DNA of 64,000 bases from Amylibacter sp. IMCC11727 (lineage in GTDB: Bacteria; Pseudomonadota; Alphaproteobacteria; Rhodobacterales; Rhodobacteraceae): assembly GCF_029854195.1 (NCBI RefSeq), contig NZ_CP122960.1, forward strand, positions 874,001-938,000, read 5' to 3'. The position numbers and the translations under genes were made by a program. The first letter of the stretch is position 1, and every line of letters begins with the position of its first letter. Below are positions 48,865 to 58,931 of this stretch, piece by piece. The notes beneath the pieces are model-generated. The model saw nothing but the letters and a program-made list of their open reading frames with translations. It searched no databases and was not told where the DNA came from.

Positions 48865-50811
48865 CTAAAGCAGATCGGGTGGTGTTGCTTCTGCTGAAAG
48901 TTCCGCAATCACAGCGTCGAGCGCTTGAACGCTGGTTTGTTTCTGGCCCAAGCGGCGCACGGAAACGGTGCGTTCTTCCACCTCTTTCATACCAATGGCG
49001 AGGATGGCTGGCACTTTGGACAGGGAGTGTTCGCGGACCTTATAGTTGATCTTTTCATTGCGAATGTCCGCCTCGGCGCGCACGCCTGCGGCATTGAGCG
49101 CTTCGACCACTTCAAACACGTAGTCGTTTGCGTCTGACACAATGGAGGCGACGACAACTTGGCGTGGAGCGAGCCAGAAGGGCAGTTTGCCTGCGTGGGA
49201 TTCGATCAGGATCCCGATGAACCGTTCAAAAGAGCCGAGTGTGGCGCGGTGCAACATGACGGGGCGGTGTTTGTTGCCGTCTTCGCCGATGTAATTCGCG
49301 TCGAGCCGTTCAGGCAGGACGAAATCCACTTGGTGGGTGCCACACTGCCATTTGCGGCCGATGGCGTCTGTCAGGGTGAATTCCAGTTTCGGGCCGTAAA
49401 ACGCGCCTTCGCCGGGGTTAATGCCCGGTTCAATGCCAGCGGCGCGGGTGGCCGACAAAAGCGCTTCTTCGGCTTTGTCCCAGACCTCGTCTGACCCTGC
49501 GCGGACTTCGGGGCGGGTGGAGAAGAGCACTTCGAATTCTTCAAAGCCCAGATCGCGGTACACGTTTGACAAGAAGTCGATGTAGATTTTGGTTTCTTCT
49601 TCGATCTGGTCTTCGCGACAGAAGATGTGGCCGTCATCTTGGGTAAAGCCGCGCACGCGCATGATGCCGTGCAATGCGCCTGAGGGTTCATAACGGTTAC
49701 AAGAGCCGAATTCGGCCATGCGCAAAGGCAGGTCGCGGTAGGATTTCAGGCCTTGGTTGAAGATTTGCACGTGGCAGGGGCAGTTCATGGGTTTGAGAGC
49801 GTTCACTGCCTTTTCGCGGGCGTGCTCCTCGTCCACTTCAACGATGAACATATTCTCTTGGTATTTTTCCCAGTGGCCTGAGGCTTCCCAGAGTTTGCGG
49901 TCCACCACTTGCGGGGTGTTCACCTCGACATAGCCGTTTTTGTCCTGCATGCGGCGCATGTAGTCTTGAAGGCCTGTGTAGATGCGCCAGCCGTTGGGGT
50001 GCCAGAAGATTTGGCCGGGGGCCTCTTCTTGCATGTGGAACAGGTCCATTTCGCGGCCCAATTTTCGGTGGTCGCGTTTGGCGGCCTCTTCCAGCATCAG
50101 AAGGTGAGCTTTGAGGTCGTTTTTGTTTTTGAACGCCACGCCGTAGATGCGTTGCAGCATGGCGTTGTTGCTGTCCCCACGCCAATAGGCGCCTGCGACG
50201 GACATGAGTTTGAAGCTGTCACCTGGCACTTGACCTGTGTGTTGCAAGTGCGGGCCGCGGCACAGATCCTGCCAATCGCCGTGCCAATACATGCGCAGAG
50301 GTTCGTCGCCGGGGATGGCTTCGATCAGTTCGACTTTGTAGGGTTCGTTGTTGTCTTGGTAGAACTTGATGGCGCGGTCGCGGTCCCAAACCTCTGTCGT
50401 CACAGGTTCGCGTTTGTTGATGATCTCGCGCATCTTTTTCTCGATTGCGCCGAGGTCTTCTGGGGTGAAGGGTTCAGCGCGGTCAAAGTCATAATACCAG
50501 CCGTCTTTGATCACAGGGCCGATAGTGACTTTGACGTCTGGCCAGATTTCCTGCACCGCACGGGCCATGATATGGGCGCAGTCGTGGCGGATCAGCTCCA
50601 ACGCTTGGGCGTCGTCTTTGATGGTGTGGATGGCGAAGTCGGCATCGGTGTCGATAGCGCGGGACAGATCGCGGTGTTCGCCGTTTACAGAGCAAGAAAA
50701 CGCGGCCTTGGACAAGGATTTTGAGATGTCAGCGGCCACTTCGGCACCTGTGATGCCTGCTGCATATTCGCGCTGTGCGCCATCGGGAAGGGTAAGGGTA
50801 ATGTTGGCCAT
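48865..50811 (-). CDS. thrS: Threonyl-tRNA synthetase
   Basis: 648 residues, full length. It charges tRNA-Thr. TGS domain at 1-~60, editing domain with HDCAHIMARAVQEIWPD near 75-90, class II core with GHWEKY near 305, MNCPCHVQIF near 340 (zinc Cys), RMAEFGSCNRYEPSGALHG near 365 and PRQVVVASI at the anticodon domain near 555. ATG at 50811 with GGAGGAG is chosen; an upstream in-frame region lacks similarity. Confidence 0.97.
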   Translation of the reverse strand: MANITLTLPDGAQREYAAGITGAEVAADISKSLSKAAFSCSVNGEHRDLSRAIDTDADFAIHTIKDDAQALELIRHDCAHIMARAVQEIWPDVKVTIGPVIKDGWYYDFDRAEPFTPEDLGAIEKKMREIINKREPVTTEVWDRDRAIKFYQDNNEPYKVELIEAIPGDEPLRMYWHGDWQDLCRGPHLQHTGQVPGDSFKLMSVAGAYWRGDSNNAMLQRIYGVAFKNKNDLKAHLLMLEEAAKRDHRKLGREMDLFHMQEEAPGQIFWHPNGWRIYTGLQDYMRRMQDKNGYVEVNTPQVVDRKLWEASGHWEKYQENMFIVEVDEEHAREKAVNALKPMNCPCHVQIFNQGLKSYRDLPLRMAEFGSCNRYEPSGALHGIMRVRGFTQDDGHIFCREDQIEEETKIYIDFLSNVYRDLGFEEFEVLFSTRPEVRAGSDEVWDKAEEALLSATRAAGIEPGINPGEGAFYGPKLEFTLTDAIGRKWQCGTHQVDFVLPERLDANYIGEDGNKHRPVMLHRATLGSFERFIGILIESHAGKLPFWLAPRQVVVASIVSDANDYVFEVVEALNAAGVRAEADIRNEKINYKVREHSLSKVPAILAIGMKEVEERTVSVRRLGQKQTSVQALDAVIAELSAEATPPDLL

Positions 50812-51017
50812 TGTGCTGGCTCCTCCATCGTTTTGACGCCTACGAAGCGCCCGGTTGCGGGTTATGTTGGAGGCGTTTTGGCGGGGATGGGGGGGGAAGT
50901 CAAGCGGGGGTGTGTTGGTTGAACTGTACTCAGCTGTGGAGATGTCAGGTGCGGCCTGAAACTCATGCACACCAGTTGGTGGTTGTGTCTGGTGGCAATC
51001 CTCCTAAGAGTGCGGGT

Positions 51018-51899
51018 ATGCCTGATAACAAACCCCTTTGGCTGATCCTTGCCCCTGTGATTTTTCTGCTGCTTTGGGCGGGGGGCTATACTGTGGCGAA
51101 GATCGGGTTGCAGTATGCGCCGCCGATGACTTTGTTGGGGTTGCGGTTTGGGTTTGTGGTGCTGATCATGGGGGTGCTATTTCTGATTTTGCGCCCGCCA
51201 TTGCCGAAAACGTGGGCCGACTGGGGGCATTTGGCCTTTGTTGGGGTGATGATCCAGACGGTGTATTTCGGGCTGAATTATCTGGGGTTTGTGAACGGGA
51301 TTCCTGCGGGGACGTCGGCATTGATTATGTCGATGCAGCCGATTGCGGTGGCGTTGATTGCGCCGCGTTGGGCGGGGGAGCATGTGGGGCTGGCGCAGTG
51401 GGGTGGGCTGATCCTTGCGCTGATTGGGGCCGCTGTCGTGATTTTGGCGCGAATGAACGTGGGGCCGACACCTGTGGTTGGCTATGTGTTCACCACGCTG
51501 GGGATGTTCGGGATGGTGGCAGGCACGCTGTGGGAGAAGCGGTTTGGTTTGTCGCATCATCCTGTGACCGCGAACCTGATTGGCTATGCGGCTGGACTGA
51601 TCTGTTTGCTGCCGTTTTTGCTGATGGAGGACGTGACAAACGTGCAGTGGACGTGGGAGTTTATTGGGGCGCTGGCGTATCTGGTGATCGGGAATTCGGT
51701 TATTGCGATCGGGCTGCTGCTGGCGATGATCCGTGCGGGTGAGGTTTCAAAAGTGTCTGCGCAATTGTTTATGGTTCCCCCTGTAGCCGCCGTGATGGCA
51801 TGGTTTGCGCTGGGCGAGGCGATGCCGTTTTGGGCGTGGATCGGGTTTGTGTTTGCGGGGGCGGGCGTGTATTTGGCGACGCGGAAGAGGAAGATATGA
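51018..51899 (+). CDS. DMT-superfamily (EamA) transporter
   Basis: 293 residues with about ten hydrophobic helices in two EamA halves; WAGGYTVAKIGLQYAPPMTL near 20 is the typical first-repeat opening. Metabolite exporter, substrate unknown. First gene of a coupled run: its stop overlaps the pseudouridine synthase start (ATGA). Confidence 0.87.
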   Translation: MPDNKPLWLILAPVIFLLLWAGGYTVAKIGLQYAPPMTLLGLRFGFVVLIMGVLFLILRPPLPKTWADWGHLAFVGVMIQTVYFGLNYLGFVNGIPAGTSALIMSMQPIAVALIAPRWAGEHVGLAQWGGLILALIGAAVVILARMNVGPTPVVGYVFTTLGMFGMVAGTLWEKRFGLSHHPVTANLIGYAAGLICLLPFLLMEDVTNVQWTWEFIGALAYLVIGNSVIAIGLLLAMIRAGEVSKVSAQLFMVPPVAAVMAWFALGEAMPFWAWIGFVFAGAGVYLATRKRKI

Positions 51900-52429
51900 C
51901 GACAATACTTCTGAACAAACCGATGAACGTTTTGTCCCAATTCACATCTGAAGGGGGGCACCAATCGCTGCGGGATTTTGTGCCTGTGAAGGATGTGTAT
52001 GCGGCGGGGCGGCTCGATCGGGACAGTGAGGGGTTGCTGGTTTTGACGGATGATGGCGCATTGCAGAACCGCATTGCGTCACCGAAATTCAAATCACCCA
52101 AGACCTATTGGGTGTTGGTGGAACGCTTGCCAGATGCGGAGGCTATGGAGGCTTTGCGTACGGGCGTGGATTTGAAGGACGGACGTACAAAGCCCGCGGA
52201 GGTGGAATATATGGACGAACCAAAGGGGCTGTGGGAACGGGTTCCGCCTGTGCGGTCGCGTAAGACGGTGGATGATTATTGGTTAAAGATCACCATTCGT
52301 GAGGGGCGCAATCGGCAGGTGCGGCGCATGGTGGCGGCGGTGGGGCATCCGTGTTTGCGGCTTATTCGGTATTCGGTTGGTGATTGGACGTTAGAAGGGC
52401 TCGACCCTGGTGAATGGATAGAGGTGTAG
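51896..52429 (+). CDS. rluE: 23S rRNA pseudouridine synthase, RluE/RsuA family
   Basis: 177 residues. The catalytic motif AAGRLDRDSEGLLVLTDDG near 38 holds the active Asp. KTYWVLVERLP near 70 and IREGRNRQVRRMVAAVGHPC near 140 are family signatures. No S4 domain, and the short length fits RluE (23S U2457). Overlaps the DMT gene by 4 bp and ends 1 bp before the hydrolase. Confidence 0.9.
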   Translation: MTTILLNKPMNVLSQFTSEGGHQSLRDFVPVKDVYAAGRLDRDSEGLLVLTDDGALQNRIASPKFKSPKTYWVLVERLPDAEAMEALRTGVDLKDGRTKPAEVEYMDEPKGLWERVPPVRSRKTVDDYWLKITIREGRNRQVRRMVAAVGHPCLRLIRYSVGDWTLEGLDPGEWIEV

Positions 52430-52430
52430 C

Positions 52431-53165
52431 ATGGATTTTTTAGAAGCAAACGGACGGCGGATTGCGTATCGGAAAACCGAAGGCACAGGGCCGGGCGTGG
52501 TGTTCTTGGGCGGATTCAAATCCGACATGGAGGGCACAAAGGCGGTGTTTCTGGAGGATTGGGCCAAGCGCGAGGGCCGCGCGTTTTTGCGGTTTGATTA
52601 TTCGGGGCATGGCAGTTCGTCCGAGGATTTCACCGATGGGTGTATTGGCGAATGGGCCCAAGATGCGATTGCGGTTTTGGATGAGCTAACGGAGGGGCCG
52701 CAGGTTTTGGTTGGCAGTTCCATGGGCGGCTGGATGTCGTTGTTGTGCGCACGGGCGCGGCCTGATCGCGTGGCAGGTTTGGTGGGCATTGCGGCTGCGC
52801 CTGATTTTACCGAAGACAGCATGTGGATGGGGTTTTCGGATTCGCAAAAAGATGAAATGGCGCGGACAGGGCGGGTGGAATTGCCGTCTGAGTATGATGA
52901 TGGTCCGTATGTGATTACTCAAAAGTTGATCGAGGATGGGCGGGAGCAATTGGTGCTGCGCTCCCCACTTGATCTGCCGTTTCCAGTGCGGTTGCTGCAC
53001 GGAACCGCAGATGTGGATGTGGTGATGGACGTGCCTTTGCGGATTGTGGAGCATGTGACCTGCGATGATCTGCGGCTGACCTTTGTGAAGGGGGCGGATC
53101 ATCGGTTTAGCGATGATGCGTGTTTGCAGATGATCGCGGACGCGGTGAAAGAGGTCAGCGTATGA
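52431..53165 (+). CDS. Alpha/beta-hydrolase (ABHD10-like)
   Basis: 244 residues. Triad elements visible: nucleophile in VLVGSSMGGWMSLL near 95, acid in LLHGTADVDV near 187, His in GADHRFSDD near 223. FLGGFKSDMEGTKA near 25 is the oxyanion loop. It resembles ABHD10-type esterases/depalmitoylases, substrate unknown. Its stop overlaps the nitroreductase start by 4 bp. Confidence 0.87.
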   Translation: MDFLEANGRRIAYRKTEGTGPGVVFLGGFKSDMEGTKAVFLEDWAKREGRAFLRFDYSGHGSSSEDFTDGCIGEWAQDAIAVLDELTEGPQVLVGSSMGGWMSLLCARARPDRVAGLVGIAAAPDFTEDSMWMGFSDSQKDEMARTGRVELPSEYDDGPYVITQKLIEDGREQLVLRSPLDLPFPVRLLHGTADVDVVMDVPLRIVEHVTCDDLRLTFVKGADHRFSDDACLQMIADAVKEVSV

Positions 53166-53815
53166 GGGTTTCAGAGGCAGTGGCGCAACGGCGGTCTTGT
53201 CGTGCCTTTTTAGAAGGTGGTGTTGACGTGGACGCCGTGCGAGATGTTTTGGTCAAGGCAAGCCGTGCCGCGTCTGGTGGCAATGTGCAGCCGTGGCGGG
53301 TGTATTTGCTGCATGGGGATCGGATGGTAGAGTTTAAGGCGGGGATGGCGAAAAAAACCTCTGTCGATGCGCCTGAATATCCTGTTTACCCGCAACCATT
53401 AAAGGAACCGTATCGCAGCCAGCGGTTTGCGGTGGGGGAAACGATGTATCAGCGTCTTGGCATCCCGCGCGAGGACAAGATGGCGCGGTTGGCTTGGTTT
53501 GCGAACAACTATCAGTTTTTTGGAGCTCCTGTGGCGGCGTTTGTTGCGGTGGACCGCGATATGGGGGCCGCGCAATGGACGGACCTTGGCGGGTATATGG
53601 CGACGGTGACGTTGTTGTTGGAAGAGGCTGGCTTGGCGTCTTGTTCACAGGAATGTTGGTCGGTGCAGCACAGGTATGTGTCTGAGTTTGTTGGGATGCC
53701 TGAAGAGGAAATGCTGTTTGCGGGCATTGCCATTGGGCGTGCTGACCCAGATCACGCGGTGAATGGATTTATGACGGATCGCGCCGCGCCAGACGTGTGG
53801 TTGCGCGACGTTTAA
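53162..53815 (+). CDS. Nitroreductase-family flavoprotein
   Basis: 217 residues. FMN-binding pattern QRRSCRAFLEGGVD near 9, RAASGGNVQPWRVYLL near 37, and a middle YMATVTLLLEEAGLASCSQE near 150. Reduces nitro, quinone or similar substrates with NAD(P)H. Last gene of the DMT/rluE/hydrolase run. ATG at 53162; the 3' end overlaps the convergent RND permease by 4 bp. Confidence 0.88.
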   Translation: MRVSEAVAQRRSCRAFLEGGVDVDAVRDVLVKASRAASGGNVQPWRVYLLHGDRMVEFKAGMAKKTSVDAPEYPVYPQPLKEPYRSQRFAVGETMYQRLGIPREDKMARLAWFANNYQFFGAPVAAFVAVDRDMGAAQWTDLGGYMATVTLLLEEAGLASCSQECWSVQHRYVSEFVGMPEEEMLFAGIAIGRADPDHAVNGFMTDRAAPDVWLRDV

Positions 53816-56800
53816 GCCGTTCGGCGTTTCACGGCTGTTTGCCAAACTGCTGCAATGAAAACTGCCAAAAGGGCGGTGCAGATCAAGCCGAGCAACAAGA
53901 CGATTAGCGCTGGCATTGCGCCGTTCATGTTGTCAAAGGCGGAAATACCAAGCGCGGTGATCCACGCAGGTGTGTCTTGGGTCGCGACATAAAGACCGAT
54001 TGTTGCGATCAACAGGGCGAGCGATGCGGTGCTGGCGCCCCACACAACCACACGGTGACTGAGCGCAGTGTGGCGGCCCGTGGCGGCGCGGCGATAGCTG
54101 GTGAACAGGTTGCCGATGTCTTTTTGGATAACCAGCAAAGACGGCACAACCAGCAGCACAAGGAACAGCCCAACACCGAGGCCATAGCAGAGTGTGATGA
54201 CCGTTGGCTTGAGGAATTCTGCTTGGCGAGAGCCTTCGTAGAGGAGGGGGGTTAGGCCAAGAACCGTGGTGAGCGTTGTCAACAGCACAGGGCGGAAGCG
54301 ATCAGTTGCGGCGTCCACGATGGCGGGGAACAGGCCGCGCGATTTAGAGTATTCATCCACTGTTGTGACCAGAACGATGCTGTCGTTGATGATGATCCCC
54401 GACATGCCGATCAGACCCACAACCGAGAACATGGACAAGGGCACACCCCATGCGTGGTGGCCATAGATGGTGCCAATCAGACCGAAGGGGATCACTGCCA
54501 TAACCACGAGCGGACGCGTCCAACTGGCAAAGATCCACGTGAGGGTGAGATAGATGCCAAGCATACAGAGCGAGAAGCCGAGGAAGGCGTCTGATAGGAA
54601 TTCCTGTTCTTGTTCAGCAAGGCCCGACATGCGCCATTCAACGCCAAAATCGGATGCGATTTGGGGCATGATGACGGTGCGCAGTTGGTCATTGATAAAG
54701 GCGGCGCGGTCGGCGTTGTCTTCGGAAATATCGCCTGTGACGGAAATCAAGCCGATGCCGTTTTCACGCCGCACGGTGGAAAAGCCGAGTTCGGTTTCTA
54801 CGGTGACCACATCGGACAAAGGAACGTAGGTTCCCATCGGTGTGCGCAGGCGGGTTTTGTTCAAGAAATCCGCAGTCAGTTCGGATTCGGGCAGGCGCAC
54901 AGTAATTTCTGCGGTGCGCACCCCAACAGGGAATGACGCGGCTTCGATGCCGTTTAGTCGTGAGCGGAGTTCGCGCCCGATGGCATCAATGGTGAAGCCC
55001 AAGGATTGGCCTTGGGGGGTGAGTTCCAGAACCAATTCTTCTTTGTCATAGGCGAGGTTGTCTTCGACAGCGGAGACTTCGGGGAATTGTGCGACGGCGG
55101 CTTTTAAGGCTTCGGCAGAGGATTTAAGAACGGATGCAGTGGCTCCATAAATTTGGATATCCATGCTGTCGCCACCTGGGCCAGAGCGCCAGCCGCGAAA
55201 GCTGACGGTTTCCAAAAGGGGGTGCTTGCGCACGTTGTCTTGGATCGCGGCGACCAGTTCGAAAGAGGTATAAGGGCGGCTGTCCGCGTCGATTAATTCA
55301 ACCGCGATGGAGCCCAGTTGATCCACATCTTTAGTGTCGGAGCCTGAGAGAGATCGGTCTGTGTTTCCGCCCACTTCGGCGAGAACATAGGTCACGGGGT
55401 TTATGCCATGTTCTTTTTCATATTCGGCGGCAGTGTCGCGCACGGCGCGTTGTAACTCGCGCACCATTTCAAGGGTGTCATCACGGGTTGCACCCGACAG
55501 CATGGCGATATTGCCCGAAATGGACGCGCGTTCTGGGGCGTTAAAGAACCGCCAGCGCACATCGCCCGAAATAAACAGGGCGGCTTGGCTGGCGAGCAGA
55601 ACAGTGACACCTGCAAGAACAGGATATCGCAGAACCAACACGCCGTTGATAAAGCGGCGGAAGACCACGCGTTTGAACCAGTTAAATCCTTTGTTAAAGG
55701 TTTCAGAAGGCCAATCGTACCAGCGTTTGTTTTTAAACGCATGGAGCGCGTGGGACATGTGGTTTGGCAGGATGATGAAGCATTCCACGAGGGAAGCGAT
55801 CAGCACGGCAATTACGGTGAACGGAATGTCGATAATCAGCGACCCAAAGCGCCCGCCGATGGTGACCAAGCCGAAAAAGGCGATGACAGTGGTGACCGTG
55901 GCGGAAAACACGGGCGGGGCCATGCGGATGGCGGCGTTTTCTGCGGCTTGGATCGGGTCCTCGCCCATTTGGCGCGCACGAAAATCGGCGTGTTCGCCCA
56001 CAACGATGGCGTCATCCACCACGATGCCAAGGGTAATGATGAGGCCAAAGAGGGACACCATGTTGATGGTCAGACCTGCCGCATACATGATAGCAACGGC
56101 GGCGAACATGGCCGCGGGAATACCCGCTGCGACCCAAAAGGCCGTGCGGGCGTTTAAGAAGATAAACAGCAGCAGCACCACAAGGCCGAGGCCAACAAGG
56201 CCATTGTCCACAAGGATGTTCAAGCGGTCTGTGATGGATTGGGCGCGGGTGCGAATGAGTTCAATGGTGACCCCTTCGGGCAGGGTCAGTTGCATTTCAT
56301 CGGCGACGGCTTGCACGCTGTTTTGCATGCGGATGGCATCGCCCTGATCTGCGCGATCCACGCGGATCGACACGGCGGGGTTGTTGCCAACATAATAGCT
56401 GCGTTCACGATCTACGCCTTCGACGGTGACGTCTGCCACATCCCCAACGCGCAGTTTCGATCCATCGGGGTTAGAGCGTACAACGATTTGCTGCACCTGA
56501 TCGGCGGAGCGTTTTTCGATGCCAGTGCGTACCCGTGCAGACCCACCTGCCACATCTCCTGCGGGATCGGTTTCTGCTTCTTCGGCGATTGCATCTGCGA
56601 TTTCACGCAAGGACACATCGTTGCGGATTAAGGAAATTTCGGGCGCGTTGACCACAATTTCTGGGGCGGAAACGCCGCGAATGGTGGTGCGAGTAACCCC
56701 TGCGCGGAAAAGGCGGGCCGAAAATTCATCGGCAAATCGGCCCAATTGTTCTGGAGATACAGGGCCAGAAATGACCACATCCGTCACGCGATCACGCCAT

Positions 56801-57219
56801 GCGCCTCGGCGGATGTTGGGATCATCTGCACCGTCAGGCAGGCCCGTTACCGCATCTACGGCCACTTTTACGTCATCGGCGGCGCGGGCCATGTCCCAGT
56901 CTGGTTCAAATTCAAGATAGATGCGCGCGCGGCCTTGGGTGGCTGTGCTTTGCGAGCTTTCTATGCCTTCGACAGCCAAAAGGGCGGGTTCAAGAACGGC
57001 AACGATGCCATTGTCTACATCTTCGGGGCCAGCGCCTTCCCAGCCGACGGTGACGGTGACGCTGTCGATGATGACATCGGGAAAAAACTGGGATCGGATT
57101 TGCGTCATGGAGCCAAGCCCGATGACCAGCATCATCACCAAAAGCAAATTCGCCGCGGTGCGGTGGCGTGTGAAATAGCTCAGCAGTCCGCCAGCGGAGC
57201 GAGAGAGTTGCCGCGACAT
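53812..57219 (-). CDS. RND efflux permease (AcrB/MexB superfamily)
   Basis: 1,135 residues, the size of a full RND pump with twelve membrane helices and two large periplasmic loops. The first half opens with NLLLVMMLVIGLGSMTQIRS. The proton-relay Asp pair is in LGIVVDDAIVVGEHA near 395, and the matching second-half region is GIIINDSIVLVTTV near 950. It exports hydrophobic compounds using proton motive force. It follows its adaptor gene by 3 bp; no TolC-type outer-membrane channel gene is in the window. Confidence 0.93.
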   Translation of the reverse strand: MSRQLSRSAGGLLSYFTRHRTAANLLLVMMLVIGLGSMTQIRSQFFPDVIIDSVTVTVGWEGAGPEDVDNGIVAVLEPALLAVEGIESSQSTATQGRARIYLEFEPDWDMARAADDVKVAVDAVTGLPDGADDPNIRRGAWRDRVTDVVISGPVSPEQLGRFADEFSARLFRAGVTRTTIRGVSAPEIVVNAPEISLIRNDVSLREIADAIAEEAETDPAGDVAGGSARVRTGIEKRSADQVQQIVVRSNPDGSKLRVGDVADVTVEGVDRERSYYVGNNPAVSIRVDRADQGDAIRMQNSVQAVADEMQLTLPEGVTIELIRTRAQSITDRLNILVDNGLVGLGLVVLLLFIFLNARTAFWVAAGIPAAMFAAVAIMYAAGLTINMVSLFGLIITLGIVVDDAIVVGEHADFRARQMGEDPIQAAENAAIRMAPPVFSATVTTVIAFFGLVTIGGRFGSLIIDIPFTVIAVLIASLVECFIILPNHMSHALHAFKNKRWYDWPSETFNKGFNWFKRVVFRRFINGVLVLRYPVLAGVTVLLASQAALFISGDVRWRFFNAPERASISGNIAMLSGATRDDTLEMVRELQRAVRDTAAEYEKEHGINPVTYVLAEVGGNTDRSLSGSDTKDVDQLGSIAVELIDADSRPYTSFELVAAIQDNVRKHPLLETVSFRGWRSGPGGDSMDIQIYGATASVLKSSAEALKAAVAQFPEVSAVEDNLAYDKEELVLELTPQGQSLGFTIDAIGRELRSRLNGIEAASFPVGVRTAEITVRLPESELTADFLNKTRLRTPMGTYVPLSDVVTVETELGFSTVRRENGIGLISVTGDISEDNADRAAFINDQLRTVIMPQIASDFGVEWRMSGLAEQEQEFLSDAFLGFSLCMLGIYLTLTWIFASWTRPLVVMAVIPFGLIGTIYGHHAWGVPLSMFSVVGLIGMSGIIINDSIVLVTTVDEYSKSRGLFPAIVDAATDRFRPVLLTTLTTVLGLTPLLYEGSRQAEFLKPTVITLCYGLGVGLFLVLLVVPSLLVIQKDIGNLFTSYRRAATGRHTALSHRVVVWGASTASLALLIATIGLYVATQDTPAWITALGISAFDNMNGAMPALIVLLLGLICTALLAVFIAAVWQTAVKRRTA

Positions 57220-57222
57220 GGA

Positions 57223-58851
57223 TTATGATCCCATGCGTTTAGAAATACGATCATACATCTGTTTCGGGATGCGGTTTTCTTTCAAACGTTCCAGAACAGT
57301 TGTTTTGATTTCAGCGGGCATTCGATCATTTGCCTGAACAAAGGCGATCATGGCTTTGCGCTGGTCTTCGGTGATTTCCACGGTTTCATCCGCTGTGCCG
57401 TTGGCCACAGCTGCCATGCGGGATTCGACCCGTTCGACCACGTTTGCGGGCACTTCGTCTTTTTCGAATTGTTTTAACAATCGGTCGCGCACTGCTTCGG
57501 GCAGGCGTTTGTTGTTGCGCAGGGCCGTTAGGATTTTGTCGCGGCGTGCATCATCCAGTTTGATCATTTTCTGTGCTTCGATTTTAGCACTGCCTTGGGC
57601 GCGCGGGGAAACGCGGATGCCTTCGCCCAATTGGGGCGCGCGGGCCAGAACCAATTGGCGGCCCACGATATCATCGGCGCGTACGATCAGGCTGTTGCCA
57701 GAGGAGCGCAGGATTTCAACGCTGGCTTCTTCGAGGCGGTCCCCTTCGCCCACGATCAGCACGCCCCCATCTGTGGATGCGGCGGCGGCGGGGATTTTAG
57801 CAACGTTTTGCAAAGCGGGTTCCAGCACGGACACGCTGATGAAATCGCCAGGCTGAATGTTCAGGGATGATGCGTTTTTGACTTTGGCAAACAATTCACG
57901 ACCTGTTTTGCCTTCGCCAACGGCAGCAGAAACGCGATCAATTTGGCCCGTGAACACGGTGTTTTCGTCAAGGGACATTTGAATTTCGGCGGCTTCCAAA
58001 TCGGCGCTGGCAAGAGCGCGGAATTCTTCGCTTGATACACGAAAGGCGATTTCCAAAGCGGTGGGGTCGATCAGGTTGCCAAGGCGTTCATTGGCGCTGA
58101 CAAGACGCCCCAAAACGGCAGTCACGCCCGAAAGAACCCCGTCAAATTCGGCCTTAACTGTGGTGTCAGCCAAAAGGCGGGATGCTTCATCAAGGCTGAT
58201 TTTGCGCCGCGCTACAAGCGTTTCAGCACGCGCGATTGTGGCTTGTGCGTTGGCCAGGGACAGACGTTTTGCCAACAAGGATTGTTCGGCACTTGAGGTG
58301 GCGAGTTCTGCGGTTTCCATGGCCGTGTCCGTTCCAACGCCGCGCGAACGCAATTGGTTTTGCCGTTCCATTGCCTTTTTGCGCAGAGCCAGTTGATTTT
58401 CGGCAGCAGTGATTTCATCCTGTGCCAAGGTTAGATTTCGGCGGGCATCCGCAAGGTCAGCTTCGGCTTCTGCCAGTTCGTTCTGAGAGATAAGTACACG
58501 GGATTGCGCATTGGCGGGGTCGGTTTGAAACAGGATTTCGCCTTGTTTCACGATGCCCCCTTCGCGGAAATTATCCGAGATTTGAACCAGTTCGCCTGTG
58601 GCGGCCGCGCGCAGTTCAAGTGTGCGCCCAGAGATGACTTCGCCAAAGGTTTGGATTTCGGGGGTTTGTGGGCCGAGCGTGACCTCCATCACCTCAACCG
58701 TGAATACGCGTTCGCGGGCTTGTCGGTTGCCAAAGCTGTTTTCAGATTTCGCTTGATAGGCCGAAAAAATGCTGTTCCCCGCCAGCGCCAAAAGCGCAAA
58801 CGTTAAGGACATGAGCATCAAGCCCATCAAACTGCGAGTAACAAAACGCAT
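57223..58851 (-). CDS. RND periplasmic adaptor with C-terminal tandem-repeat extension
   Basis: 542 residues, longer than the usual ~350-400. Signal/anchor helix at 1-30, lipoyl/barrel-sandwich parts with RAAATGELVQISDNFREGG near 80, a long coiled-coil hairpin ~120-220, then beta-barrel. After about residue 425 come two ungapped 48-residue repeats (~432-479 and ~493-540): LDDARRDKILTALRNNKRLP matches ITEDQRKAMIAFVQANDRMP and each ends with RM. These helical repeats are not part of known adaptor domains. Partner of the downstream permease. Confidence 0.9.
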   Translation of the reverse strand: MRFVTRSLMGLMLMSLTFALLALAGNSIFSAYQAKSENSFGNRQARERVFTVEVMEVTLGPQTPEIQTFGEVISGRTLELRAAATGELVQISDNFREGGIVKQGEILFQTDPANAQSRVLISQNELAEAEADLADARRNLTLAQDEITAAENQLALRKKAMERQNQLRSRGVGTDTAMETAELATSSAEQSLLAKRLSLANAQATIARAETLVARRKISLDEASRLLADTTVKAEFDGVLSGVTAVLGRLVSANERLGNLIDPTALEIAFRVSSEEFRALASADLEAAEIQMSLDENTVFTGQIDRVSAAVGEGKTGRELFAKVKNASSLNIQPGDFISVSVLEPALQNVAKIPAAAASTDGGVLIVGEGDRLEEASVEILRSSGNSLIVRADDIVGRQLVLARAPQLGEGIRVSPRAQGSAKIEAQKMIKLDDARRDKILTALRNNKRLPEAVRDRLLKQFEKDEVPANVVERVESRMAAVANGTADETVEITEDQRKAMIAFVQANDRMPAEIKTTVLERLKENRIPKQMYDRISKRMGS

Positions 58852-58931
58852 TGGCGACCTTTAATTCGGTGACACGTATCAGCAGTGATACGCGCTAAAG
58901 TTAGCATTCCGTCGCGAAAAACCAAAGAGTT

